Of a DNA stretch of 64,000 bases, positions 51,651 through 62,803 are shown piece after piece. Numbering within the stretch: position 1 is the stretch's first letter; the number at the start of each line of letters is the position of its first letter. The stretch comes from Cyanophora paradoxa (Eukaryota; Glaucocystophyceae; Cyanophorales; Cyanophoraceae), in assembly GCA_004431415.1 (NCBI GenBank), contig QPMI01000563.1:163627-227626 (forward strand), read 5' to 3'. The position numbers were made by a program, and so were the translations under genes. The notes beneath the pieces were generated by a model, which ran no database searches, was not told the DNA's origin, and was given only the letters and a program-made list of their open reading frames with translations.

Positions 51651-53023
51651 TTACAGATTAATGCGACGAAGACCATCTTTGTCAACAATAATGAAACTGT
51701 GCATGAGAGCACGAACATTAACTGTGATTGTCTGGTCAGAAGGCATATATAGAGTAAGGAAAGAAGAGGAGGAGTTCGTGAGATCAACATAGCCAGACTG
51801 GGCAATGTTGCGAATCGCTTTCTCTCCATCAACACAGAATGGTAGACCACTGAGGACATATTTGTCTGCAACCTTGTCCATATTTGAGCACTTGAAGGCA
51901 TCCGCAATTAATTCGGCACCTTTGAGGAGAGGGATGGGCTCAGTAGCATAGAGACGTTGACCATTAATTTCAACAGTGAAAGTAATGTCTTTTGAGTTAG
52001 CATGCGTTTTTAGGACACTGTTGGAACCATTGAAACCATCAATACCTGCGGCATCACGAACTGAAACAAGAAGACCATAGACAAGACCAGAGATCTGTGA
52101 CAGGTTAATACGATTTGGTTGAGCATTGCCTTTTGCAGCAAAATTGACACTGTCAACAAAACCAATATCCAGAGCAGGAATAGCCATACCAGTGGTCTTC
52201 ACCTTCTCAATGACAGTAGCAAACAGTTCATCAGAAACATTAATAGCATGCATGTAAAGACGAGGAGAAGTGACTTTAATTTCGGGGTTGTTGTTGCACC
52301 AATTCCAAAAGTGGTGATTTGTTGACCAACATGGGCAAGAGTAGCATTAGCAGTAGCACCAAGTCCATCATCTTCTGTCTTATCAGCAGCTGTTCCACCA
52401 ACAACAGGAAGAGCACGACCACCATAAGAAGTCTCGACATAACCCTTTCCAGCATCCTTGAACCAGACAGTTACCACCATTTCTCCTGAGAGAGCACCAA
52501 GAGGTAGGTAGTGGTTTAGCCATGGGACTGGGATTTCAGTGAAAAATGACCCACCAAGTCGGTTGGTTCCATGGGCAGGGATACCATGAACCATTCCCAT
52601 TGAACGCTTCTTCTTGGCGAGTTGATCCTCACTGTAATAGATAAGAGGGAAATGAGCAAGGAAATCAGAAGGCACATGGAAGGTGTAAGATCCATAGGTA
52701 ATTTCAAGTCGAGAGACAAGAGCACCAACTGGGCGAACGTATCCATTGCGAACAAGGTCGGTATCACCAGCAAAAGTGACAGCTGGAAGGTCAAACGCAA
52801 GTTCGAGTTTTCCACAGAAATTGTAGCGAGGGAGCTTGAAAGAAATGCGATTTCCAGCATTATTCTCGAAAGTGTTGCTTGGGTTCACAACAACAAGAAC
52901 TGGCTTCGACTTGGATTCAAGACCAAGCATGAGAGAGTTGTCCAAGAAGAACGCCTTGGCTTCTTCCGGGGTTGTTAGAGCTTCTTTCAGAGAAAGACGT
53001 TGGAGGGTCGAAGTAATATCCAT
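51651..53023 (-). pseudogene. Major capsid protein candidate, copy B (one frameshift)
   Basis: Homologue of 3528-4896, from ATG 53023. It is open where copy A is shifted, and shifted (near 52285) where copy A is open, so the two copies together show the full-length reading. The C-terminal 200 residues are highly similar to copy A, with variation around residues 180-210, probably a surface loop. Confidence 0.75.
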
Positions 53024-53077
53024 GATTATCTCTTTTATTATACTGCAACATAAAAAATTCACCAATGATCCTTGATT

Positions 53078-54087
53078 TTACGCAAAATTCGCAATAACTG
53101 GATAAGATGGATGTGTTTCCGCCATTCTCCTCTTAAAGTATTCGTACACAGGATCACCAGCAGGTTCATCACCATATCGAATTTCGAAGGTGAGGTGGAC
53201 AGGTTGACCCTCGAAATCAATTGGTTCATTAACTGCATTCACAATATCAACCGAAAATGTGGAAAGTCCCAGATTCTTGTTATAGTATTTATAAATCGGA
53301 TGGGCTTCTGTCGAATTATAAACGACATGCTCACCATAATCTTTATCTGGAACAACGATTTTGTGGAAATATCCAGTGAGGAGACCATCACCACATTGAA
53401 CCAGATCACCCAACTCCTTTACTCTCACAAACAGAACACTATCCCTGGTCTTTTCAGGTTCAAATGAAGATATGATACCATGCACCATCGACCCAGTAAA
53501 GATACCATCAGTCAGAGTATTATAAACTTGTGATTGGATTGGGGTGTTACCATATCTCCCAGGATCAAGACCAAGCAGTCGAGCAGAACTCAAAAACCTC
53601 TGAATCTGCGCCTGGGTTGGGTTTATTGCAGTTGAGAAAGCCAGGTAAAACGGTATGGTGGAATGGAATATTACTCGTTTCAGTGTATCATCCCATTTAC
53701 AGCGAATTGCTACTGGTGGCTCTCTCAATGCAAGTTTGGAGTTAATTACATTCACCAGTTGTTGGTGGTTTTGAATGGGTGTGCTGCGACTTATCACAAT
53801 GTGCTTCCATTGCTCATAATCGGCAGCAGGTCGATCAGTTGGAATACCAGTGCTTCCTGCACCAGAATAATATTCAGACCAATAAAGGTAGATTGCATTA
53901 TCTATTGTCACATCTCCTACTTTGGTTTCACCACTCACCATGGAATGCTGTTATAGAATTCTGCTGAAACCAGTCTTACTGCTCTCACAAATTCATAGGT
54001 GCTGGGGAGGCGAGCAATAAAACTCGAAGTTGGTCCATCTCCCGAAATTGTATTGAAAGAGCTCACTTCGATGTAATCCACAGGCAT
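53078..54087 (-). pseudogene. Penton-like protein 1, copy B (one frameshift)
   Basis: Homologue of 4950-5960, ATG 54087. One shift near 53942 separates the first about 48 residues from the rest. The C-terminal half is very similar to copy A; the middle, which may be surface-exposed, is more variable. Confidence 0.75.
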
Positions 54088-54115
54088 CTTCTTTTATCTA
54101 TAAACATATATTAAA

Positions 54116-55045
54116 ATGATTCGGCTGGTCAATATAGATAGCAGAGACCGATCAGATGGACAAATAGAAAACTCCTACAAAGTTTCACTCACAACCCCAG
54201 TGACCAAACCAAGAGAATGTCGAGTTTTGTATGCAGAGATCCCCAACAGCATCTATAATTCCATTGGAACAGACCACCTTCTTCTCAGATTCTTCTACCA
54301 AGGCATCTCTGAAACCAAACAGGTCTTCCTTCTCCAAGTGGTTATATTAATCAAGGGCATTTCGGGTCACCAGTCCATATAATTATGGTCTGAATTTCAC
54401 CTTTACTGGGAGCAACAATCTCACATATGCATTCAAGGTCTACTACAATCCTACCTCCTACAAGTTGGAGTTTTACAGTAATGTTCAATTCGAATTGGTA
54501 GCATCTACACAGCGATTGGGTAAACTTCTTGGGGTGAGTTCTGTTGATTGGGTCGCTTCAATTGAGCAAACCTACGATTTCCCAGAGTCTGCAAGGTCTT
54601 TATATGCCCAGAGAATTTCCTATATTTTGCAGGAGTACCAATCACCCCAAACCATCCCCAATGGGGAATAACATTCACAGGATATGAATTCGAGGCATCT
54701 CGCTTAAACTACAAGTTAGAAGCAGCCAAGATGACAGATATGAATGCAGAACAGTACTTGTACATGCACATTAAAGAACTCTCCCCATTTGCTACAAACC
54801 ACAATATTGTCCCACAATCTCAACCACAGAATCAAGGGGCGATTCTCAGATTGCAGTTAAGTAAAGATATTGGGCAGTATGTTTATCATAGTGGAGAGCA
54901 CAGTGAATACATAAAAATAACCGATCGAAACCTGGTGATTAGAGAGTTAACAGTTGAGTTTCGCGATTATTATGGTGATCTTGTTGATATGAATGGAATT
55001 GACAACTCATTCCAGTTGGAGTTTCTGGCTATTGGTAATGATTAA
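54116..55045 (+). pseudogene. Penton-like protein 2, copy B (several frameshifts)
   Basis: Homologue of 5990-6922. Starts at ATG 54116, 28 bp from its divergent partner. Shifts near 54310-54370 and 54600-54700; the last 105 codons are open and well conserved. In copy B it ends next to the right TIR rather than next to the lipase as in copy A. Confidence 0.75.
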
Positions 55046-55057
55046 ACCGATTCAAAT

Positions 55058-55282
55058 TCACTGTTTCGAAAACATCCAGAAGGGGACTCTTGGATCTTCT
55101 GTATACCATTTGCGAATTGTCTTATCCCATTTAGCACCATTCTTTTTCAAGAAACTACAAAGGGTTGATCTCCTTGTAATTCGCAATCCCATCTCTTGGA
55201 AGATCTCATAATGCTCTTGGAGTTTCTTGACAATCAAGAAGTAATGCCCATAGTAATTGTAATACTGCTGGTTAATCGGCAT
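55058..55282 (-). CDS. 74-residue protein with DUF5710-like GAKWD motif
   Basis: ATG 55282; a longer reading enters the TIR and is less likely. The end LKKNGAKWDKTIRKWYTEDP resembles the GArWD...kkWY pattern of DUF5710, a small module found in many phage and plasmid proteins. An early-type element GTCAATTTTTG lies at 55314-55324. No copy A equivalent in the window. Function unknown. Confidence 0.5.
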   Translation of the reverse strand: MPINQQYYNYYGHYFLIVKKLQEHYEIFQEMGLRITRRSTLCSFLKKNGAKWDKTIRKWYTEDPRVPFWMFSKQ

Positions 55283-55329
55283 GTTTCCTTTACAGCATGA
55301 TGGGAAATCGTTTGTCAATTTTTGGCGAA

Positions 55330-55425
55330 ACGAGAGTATCTCATGAGATAGATGAGAGAATAACAGGTGTGTTTTCAGGGTTGGAGAAATCGGAGAAACA
55401 TAGAGTATTGCGATTTCCGAGTTAG
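55330..55425 (+). pseudogene. 3' fragment of AdoMetDC inside the right TIR
   Basis: 96 bases identical to the end of the AdoMetDC gene at 21391-21486, lacking the catalytic part. It shows that the left end has been copied to the right end, stopping inside the gene. Confidence 0.85.
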
Positions 55426-56683
55426 TTGACACTGAGAAATTCAGAATTTCAGATGGTCTTACTGAAAATGGTCAGATAATCGGGTGTGACACCTATTTAA
55501 TTGACTGTGACGCCTGTGACAGGTGTGACACCTATTTTCAAACTTTTTAAAATTCTCACAAATTACAGACTTCTGAAAACACCTGTCACACCTGTCACAC
55601 CCGTCACACCCAATTAACAAAAGACTCTATTTCTTACTGAGATATTCAAGAATTTATTGTTGTCTTACTGAAAACAGTCTATGTGACAGGTGTGACACCT
55701 TCAAAATCCACCCAACAATAGTCGATTTCATGAATACCTTTCTGTCTTACTGAAAATGGTAAGGAGACCAGGTGTGACAGGTAGTTTAATTGAGTGTGAC
55801 AGGTGTGACAGGTGTGACACCTATTTTCAAACTTTCTAAATTTTTCAAAAATGACAGACTTCTGAAAACACCTGTCACACCTGTCACACCTGTCACAGAC
55901 ATTCTACCCCTCTTACTGACTTTCTCAAAAACAAATATATCTATTACTGAATATCATTTGAATACTACCTGTCACACTTGAATTCAATTATTCTGTTTTA
56001 TAGAACATATGCAATCTAATCGATTGTTCAATTGGAGACCATGCAACTCTGTGACACTTTTTCGATCTAAAATATAAATCCGCAATCTCATCGATTGTTT
56101 AATTGGACATAATGCAGTTCCGATATATTCCAATAGAAAATCCCGCAATCTAATCGATTGTTTAATGGGAGATAATGCAACTCTGTGACACTTTTTCGGT
56201 GCAAAAATGTACATCAGCAATCTCATCGATTGTTCAATTGGACACAATGCAACTCTGTGACACTTTTTGCGTTTTTCGATACAGAATGGGCGGTGGTCTA
56301 CTTCAATACATGAGAGATATATCGAGTTTATGCGAATTTATGCAATTTAATCGCAATTATATCGATCTTTAAGCAGTTTAATGTTAATCTATCGCAGATT
56401 TGTATGTAAACAACAAAGTACATAATCAATCGATATAAGATCAATTGAATCTATCGAAGTTTAATCGAAAATATGCATTTTGGTAAACGCGTTTTCATTT
56501 TTAATACAAAGTTTGCATTATTTTATACAAAGTTTGCATAAAAAGTTTAAGAAATTAATCGAAAAATATGTATTTTAGTATTAAATTAACACATATTGAA
56601 AAACGAATTTAAATCCAGAGTGAATCGAGATCGCGAAGCGATCGAGATGAACGAGGGATTTAAATTCGTTTTTCAATATGTGT
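55330..56683. repeat. Copy B right terminal inverted repeat (1354 bp)
   Basis: Mirror of 20133-21486, same length, with the terminal hairpin at 56589-56683, iterons at 56001-56266 and palindromes at 55506-55608 and 55795-55897. It contains no complete gene. Confidence 0.93.
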
Positions 56684-58440
56684 CCCCCAGAACTAGAGGG
56701 GAGCTGATGGGCAGGAGGGCAGCAGAGGGGCGAACTTGATCATGAGCTTGCGATTGGAAGGGCGGCAGCTGGCCATAGCCGTCGGATCGCAGAGAGCGCC
56801 AGCAGCCGCGGGGCGTGCTATAAAGCTTGCCGCGTGCCGTCGGCTCGTCGGAGAGCTCGAGGTCATATGCGTGGAGGGAGAGAGGAGCGAGCCGCAGCTC
56901 GATCGCGAGTCCCCTTTGTCGCAGGAAATCCGGAGCAGCGCTAGCGGGGGAGACGTCGAAACCAGCCGCGGCCCTCGGTCCGCCCGCCCAGAGAGCGTCA
57001 TCGCAATGTCCGCGCTGCTCGCGATTGGAGCGCGCGCGCGCCGCCGGCGTGCGGCGCGGAGAGTCCGATCCGCGGCCGAGATCTAGAGTTTCGGCCGCGC
57101 GCGGGCCACAGCTGCAGTTACAAAGCTTCTACAACCCTGGTAGTCCCGGCCTGTGCAGCCGAGCTCCTGATCATGGGCTGAGAGGTCGAGGAGTCGAATC
57201 GAAGCGTGCGCTCGCCACAGCCAAGGGCTCACGGCTGCCGATCGCAACCGTGCAAAGCGCAGCCCGCAATTGGCGGCGGCTCTGGAAGAGCTCGCGTCGG
57301 TCGCTGTTAACGTCGTCTCTAAATAAATGTGCGCTGAAGCGAGTCGCGCGCCGCTAGCGCTCACTTGACGAGGCTATCTAGATCTGAAGCTGGGTCTACG
57401 CGCTTCGCCGGCGCATGCGCACGTGCACGCGCGGGTTGACGCGCAGCGCCGGGCAGAACTCGCGATCGGGAATCGGGATGTCAAGCTCTTATTATCATCG
57501 CACACACACACACATATACGATGCAGGCTGCAGCTGCGCATGCGCGCGGTCCATGCATGCGCCGCAGCCTCCTGCAGATCTAGAGTCAGTGCAGACTGCC
57601 GCGCGCGCGCGGCCCGCCGCCGGGCCGCCGCGGCCCGCCGGGCAGACGGTCTGCTTACCGTAGCTCACGAGTCATGAGTCATGACTCATGAGTCATGACT
57701 CATGACTACCGTAGTACTAGTCATGACTCGTGAGACTCACGACTCACGAGTCACGACTCCGACTCACGAGCAGTGAATTTAATATTTCACTTTCCAAACT
57801 TTCACCTTGAAAGTTTTCATATAAATTTTCAGAAACTTTTCACTCCCGGAATCTGGCGCTGAAAATTTTCACTCCCGGAATCTGGCGCTGAAAATTTTCA
57901 CTCCCGGAATCTGGCGCCGATGTACATGGCGGATAGTTTATTCATTATGGCCATGGGCAGCTCCTCTCGTGTCTGGGCAGCCCCTGTGTGGAGAGATGTA
58001 GCAGATTCGCTTTGCAAGTAAACTTTGTATGGTGAAAATATTTGCTGAAAGTTTTCGATCGAAAATTTACTGAAAGTTTTCAGGGGGGGTTGGAGATAAT
58101 AAAACAAGATCCGTGCTCCTGCGGAGCACTAAGTACGGCGAAGCCTCGCGGACGCCCTCGCGGCTGTCACAGTAGGCCTATGTATAGGGCACTCAGCGAC
58201 TGGCCAGCGGCCTGGCCGATCGCGAACAGCTTTCTGCAGCTGGCTGGAAGCTGGCTGGCTGACGGCCAGTCCAGCTAGCGCTGGCCGGCTAGAGGAATAT
58301 TAATTTACTGAGGAACTAAAGGGTGGAGCAGATTGAGAAGAGATTAATTATAATATTGTTGGGAAGGAGGCCCGGGAGGGGCGAGGTTCTCGCGGCCAGG
58401 CGCATGCACAGAGCCTGCGAATCGCTTAAACAGAATCTCG
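56684..58440. other. Host DNA right of copy B, repeats, no supported gene
   Basis: GC-rich DNA. At 57668-57780, nested GAGTCATGACTC-type palindromes. At 57837-57919, nearly three copies of a 29-bp unit starting CACTCCCGGAATCTGGCGCT. ORFs at 56693-57357 lack recognisable content and do not continue the ORF cut at 20132. A microsatellite of CA repeats is near 57501. Confidence 0.5.
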
Positions 58441-58449
58441 CGATCGAAT

Positions 58450-59150
58450 GCATATAGCATCGATGTGCGGGGCTGCGGAGGCGAGGGCGCGCGGAAAGAC
58501 GTGCAGGTCCATGCAGGATCGAATTTTCGGGGTCGGCTGGATTCTCGCGCCCTGTCGCGTCCTCGGAGCTCGCGAAAAGCTTAACAAAGATCTCAAATTA
58601 CTATTGTAGCGATGCGCACGCGCGAGGGTGCGAGGGCGTGCGGAAAGTTGTTCAGGTCTGAAGAGGATCGAATTTTCTGCCAGGCTGGGTCGGCTGGGTC
58701 CTCGCGGCCCGGCACATCTGTAAAGCGTGCGGAATGCTTTGTCTACATCTCAAATGCTTATGCTATTGTTCCGCGCATGCGCCGCGGCGTGGGCGCGCGG
58801 AAAGATGTCCGGGCCCGTGCAGGATCGAATTTTTGCCGCCGGCTGGGTTCTGGTGCTCTTTCGCGTCTTCGAAGCTTGTGGAAGGCTTTGATAAAATCTA
58901 AAATGAATATTGTAGCGATTCTCATGCGTGAGGATGCGAGGGCGCGCGGAAAGACGTGCAGGTCAGTGAAGGATCGAATTTTCGGGGTCGGCTGGGTCCT
59001 CGCGGCCCGGCGCATCTGCAAAGCGTGCGGAATGCTTCTTCTACATCTTAAATGCTTATGCTATCGGTCCGCGCATGCGCCGCGGCGTGGACGCGCGGAA
59101 AGATGTCCGGGGCCGTGCAGGATCGAAGTTTTGCTGCCGGGAGCCTTCCT
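58450..59150. repeat. Minisatellite, five units of about 150 bp
   Basis: Five diverged tandem units, each with GCGCGGAAAGA, then GTGCAGG...AGGATCGAA, then a GGCTGGGT...CTCGCG segment; anchors fall near 58491, 58640, 58798, 58948 and 59096. The ORFs crossing it are explained by the repeats. Confidence 0.75.
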
Positions 59151-60595
59151 GCGCTGTTCGGCCTCCGAAAAGCGGATTTCGGGGGTGCGCAGGCCCTGCT
59201 ATGTCTATGCGCGCCAGTACACCTCGATCGTGCGCGTCGCGGGACTGGCCGGAACCGGCCGGATCAAATTTTCGGCCGACTCGTCGCACTGGAGCGTCGA
59301 GGGCGCCCGAAATCGAGCTTGCGGCGATGCGCTCGCGCTCGCGCGTCATTTTGTATCGCTCTGGGGTGTTCCTGGCGCGTTTCGTCGCGGGACCGGGCGG
59401 GACCGGGTCCCACCTTCTGATTCGGATTGCATTTGTCGGAGGTTAAGTACCGGAATTGATCCAGAGGGGAATTCGATATTCGCGCGACGCCCACGGGAGA
59501 GCGGTCGTCTTAGGGGAGCCAGGACGCTAAAAATGGATCTAGAGAGGTCTGTGGGGGTTAGAGTAGGTGTGTTATTTGCGGCAATCGCGTCCGTGTCGAG
59601 GCAGAATTAATAATTCGTCCTCGAGGAGTCGCGACACGGAAATTATTTAGCAGGGGGGATCTCGAGTGGAAAAAAAGGTTAAAAAAGGAATTTGGACCCG
59701 TTCGTTTTTGGGTTTGAGAAAGAGGCTTCGCCTGATTTCACAAACACTGCTCACGATCGCGAGTCACGCCGCGGCGGCGGCGGCGCGCAGTGCGCCGCGC
59801 ACGAGACTGCCACGAGTCTGCTTGAAAATATTCGAATGATTCGATGTCGATACATCGCAGTCGATTCGCAGACCGTCGGACTGATTCGCACAGAATCGCA
59901 CTGCGGCAGTGATTTCGAAATAATGGCACTGCATGCATGTACATGTAAGTTAATTTGTAACACGGTAAATAATAGCTAGCACCGTGGCACGTGCAGGTGC
60001 ACGTGGTCACCGGGTCGGCCCGGCGGTGGCGTCGTGGGCCTGTGCCCGGCCACGCCGTGTGACGGTGGCCGCCCCGCGCCGCGGCGCGCGCGCGCGCCGC
60101 GCCGGCCGCGGCCCGCCGGCGGGCCGCCGCCGCGCGGCGCGGGCCGCGCGGGCCGCGGCGCGGCCCGCGGCGCGGCCCGCGGCATTAAAAAAAATCTTCG
60201 CAATTTTTTTGAATTGACGCCGAGTCGCCGACTTGTCCGAGCTCGAGTCGCCGAGCTTGCGAATGAAAACAAATACTAGTATTCCGTGGGGCCGGCGTGG
60301 GCGTCCGACTCCGGAGTCCGGATCCGGAGTCTGGATCCGGACTCCGGACCGGAGTCTCCGACGGTCCGAGTCGTTTCGAACCCCTGAGCGGACATTTCGG
60401 ATCGATGACTTCGAATTCCGAAATCGTGCCAGCAGTGGCCCAGCACGTCACGCTAGCTGAAGGTGCACTCACTGCACTGCCACATCATCGGCCCATATGC
60501 ATAGCCAGCTGCAGATCGACATGTACTATGATGTACAGTACGTATAAAGCCATATATAGACTGCCCATCATGGCATATATAGTGCACGGTCTGGC
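59151..60595. other. Host DNA, very GC-rich and repetitive, no supported gene
   Basis: Includes an extreme GC tract of GCGCGGCCCGCGG units (60040-60185) and a CCGGA-type palindromic cluster (60300-60370). Open frames are short or overlap the minisatellite. Nothing recognisable. Confidence 0.5.
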
Positions 60596-62665
60596 TTGCT
60601 GCGGGTCTGCGATATCTGGGATTGTACCACCCGGGGGTTCCGGGCTCCAGCAGCTGCCTCGTCCGCCCTCCATTCCTTTTTCCCTCGTCTGTGCTCCGCG
60701 CTCCCGGCAGCATGGCGCCAGGTCCTCGAGGCCCCTGCCCCGCCACCTCAGCATCTCTGGTGGTCTGGACCGGACGCCTCGGTTGCTCTAGATCTCCTTC
60801 GGGGCCCGAGCGGTACTTTTGTCGCCTTCCCCGTTCGCGATAACCAGATAATTCCACGGGTGCTGGATTACGTGCCGCGTGTTCCTTGCCGCCCTGCGGC
60901 TTCCCACCCTGTGGGCCTATCCTCTAATATTAATTCAATTCTGTCTCGTTTGCTTCCGCTGCACGTTTGCTTTAGCGCTGTCTTTCTCTCTCTACGTCGC
61001 GGAACCCTGCCCGGTCTTTTTATTCTAGGAGCAGGCCCCTCTGCCTTCCTTTCTCTTGATAATCTTGCGTTCACATTTGCTCGTATGCTCCCTCTCCGCC
61101 TCTCATCTGTTCGTCGCTTCTACTGCCTTGAGGTCCAGCGGCTTCGCGATGTGTCTAGCCACGCTCAGATGCCCGATGCTAAGTGGGGGTTTCCCGGCGC
61201 CTTGTCTCCGTCCCGTCTTCCTAATCTTGTCGTCCTTCAGTGTTTCCCGATGCTTTGGATCGATGCTCTTTACCGTTTGCATTTCAAATTGTATCGTTTG
61301 GGCGAGCAACAGTCGCCTCGCCGTCGTTTCTGTCGGGTTTGTAATGACGGATCTGCTCGCTCTCACGCGCACGTTTTCTCTGAGTGCCCGCTTTCTCGTT
61401 CGTTCTGGGATTTCATTCGTGAGCGCCTGAATTTCTGGGCTTCTACTCTTCCACCGGAGGAGCGTGAAGAGGTCGCAGTGCCTGACCTCTCTCTCTTCCA
61501 CATCCTCTCGGTTCCGGATTTATCTGGGCCCATCTTGCGCAGTAAAGTTAACCCCGCCTTCTGCCTTCGCTCACTTGGAGCGATCCTTGCTGGCGTATTT
61601 TCCATCCAACAGGTTGCTCGCGCTCGGTGCGATCTTGAGGAGGCTGACATTGATGCACCTTCTTACAACCGCGCCGCGCTTATTGCCGCCTGGGACAGAA
61701 ATATGTCGTACCTAGAGTTCACCATCCCGCAGGCTTCGGCCTTGTTGGAGGAGCGGCGCGCTCGCTTGGCTGCTGCTGACGCTGATGATCAGGCTGCCTC
61801 GGATGCTGACGCACATGATTCAGAGTCTGGTGCCGGTTCTCATCGTTCTAGTTCAAGCTCTGATTCTGACTCGCCCGACGCTCCTTCTTCGGGCGGTGCT
61901 GACAACCTCGTCTCTTCGCGTGACATCGATTCTGTCCTCCGGAATCCTGCGGAGTTTGCCGTTCGTGGGAATGTCCCGTTGGGGATCCCTGCAGCTGGTG
62001 GTCGCCCGCCTCCTGCGCCGTCCCCTCCTGCTCTGGCCCCTGTAGTGACCCTTGGGCCCGTTCCTATTCCTGCTCTCGCTGCCCCTCTCGACGCTCCTTT
62101 TCCCCCATTCCCTGCGGTCCCGATCCCTGTGCTCCTTGGCCCGCTGGCCCCGCCTCTACCTCCTCCCTCCTTACAACTTGCTGTCACGGGGCCTCTTCAC
62201 TTGCCTGTTCCCCGGCAGGTCCCTGGTCATCTTGCAGCTCCGTACCCCTTCTTACCTCTTCCCCTTGCTCCTCCACTTCCGCCCCCGCGTGGCCCTCTTT
62301 CTGACGTCCTCCTGGTTCAGCCCCCTCTTCAGCCCATCCTTCTTGCCCCCGCTTCTGCAACTGTGACGCCAAGCGGCACTATCTTTTTGCATGCCCCTCC
62401 CGCCACTACGTCCCTGGTCTCTTTGCGTCTGCATCCACTTTCCCGGGTCCGCTTGCAGGCCCCCTCGCCTCCAGAGCTCGCCATCACTTCGGCCTCCCTC
62501 GCCTCCGCTCTCGATTCTCCATACCCTTCGAATAGCCGCCTTCTCTCTCCTCCTCCGCCCTCCCTCCCCCCCTCGAGCTCCGGGTCCTCGGCCTCTGCCC
62601 CGCTTCCGAGTGTTGGCGAGACTGTCCGCATGCAGCTGCAGTGGACTGCCATGGCCAGTACGTAA
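60596..62665 (+). mobile_element. Truncated LINE-type ORF2 C-terminal region
   Basis: A 689-codon open frame whose first half looks like the part of a non-LTR retroelement after the reverse transcriptase, with the zinc knuckle CRVCNDGS...SHAHVFSECPLSRSFWDFI, the same type as in the element at 33832-42511 (CRICADPC...HALIEC). The second half is Ser/Pro-rich low complexity. No polymerase motif is present, so it is 5'-truncated. Different from the integrase-inserted element in sequence and codon use. Confidence 0.6.
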
Positions 62666-62772
62666 TTATAATTCGTGTACATGCATATGTACTGCGACAC
62701 TGCGAGTCTGCGACGTCGAGGGGTACTAGCCGCTGAGGGTCGCGGCGTGGCGAAATCAAGACGCTGGCGGAC

Positions 62773-62803
<31 letters not shown>

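Larger units (their letters stand above)
20133..56683. mobile_element. Endogenous Polinton-like virus, copy B, full length with long TIRs
   Basis: 36.55 kb bounded by 1354-bp terminal inverted repeats. It contains integrase, protein-primed polymerase, primase-helicase, ATPase, capsid, pentons, fibres, lipase and AdoMetDC. It includes an 8.68-kb LINE-type insertion, so the viral part is about 27.9 kb. Most large genes have frameshifts. The flanks (GTGGGC on the left, CCCCCA on the right) show no target-site duplication, so integration was atypical or a flank has been rearranged. Confidence 0.92.

Noticed and set aside
20127-56689. Target-site duplication for copy B
   Set aside because: Left flank GTGGGC and right flank CCCCCA do not match in direct orientation; no duplication could be supported.
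58612-59610. 332-codon ORF
   Set aside because: It runs through the 150-bp minisatellite and has no consistent protein features.
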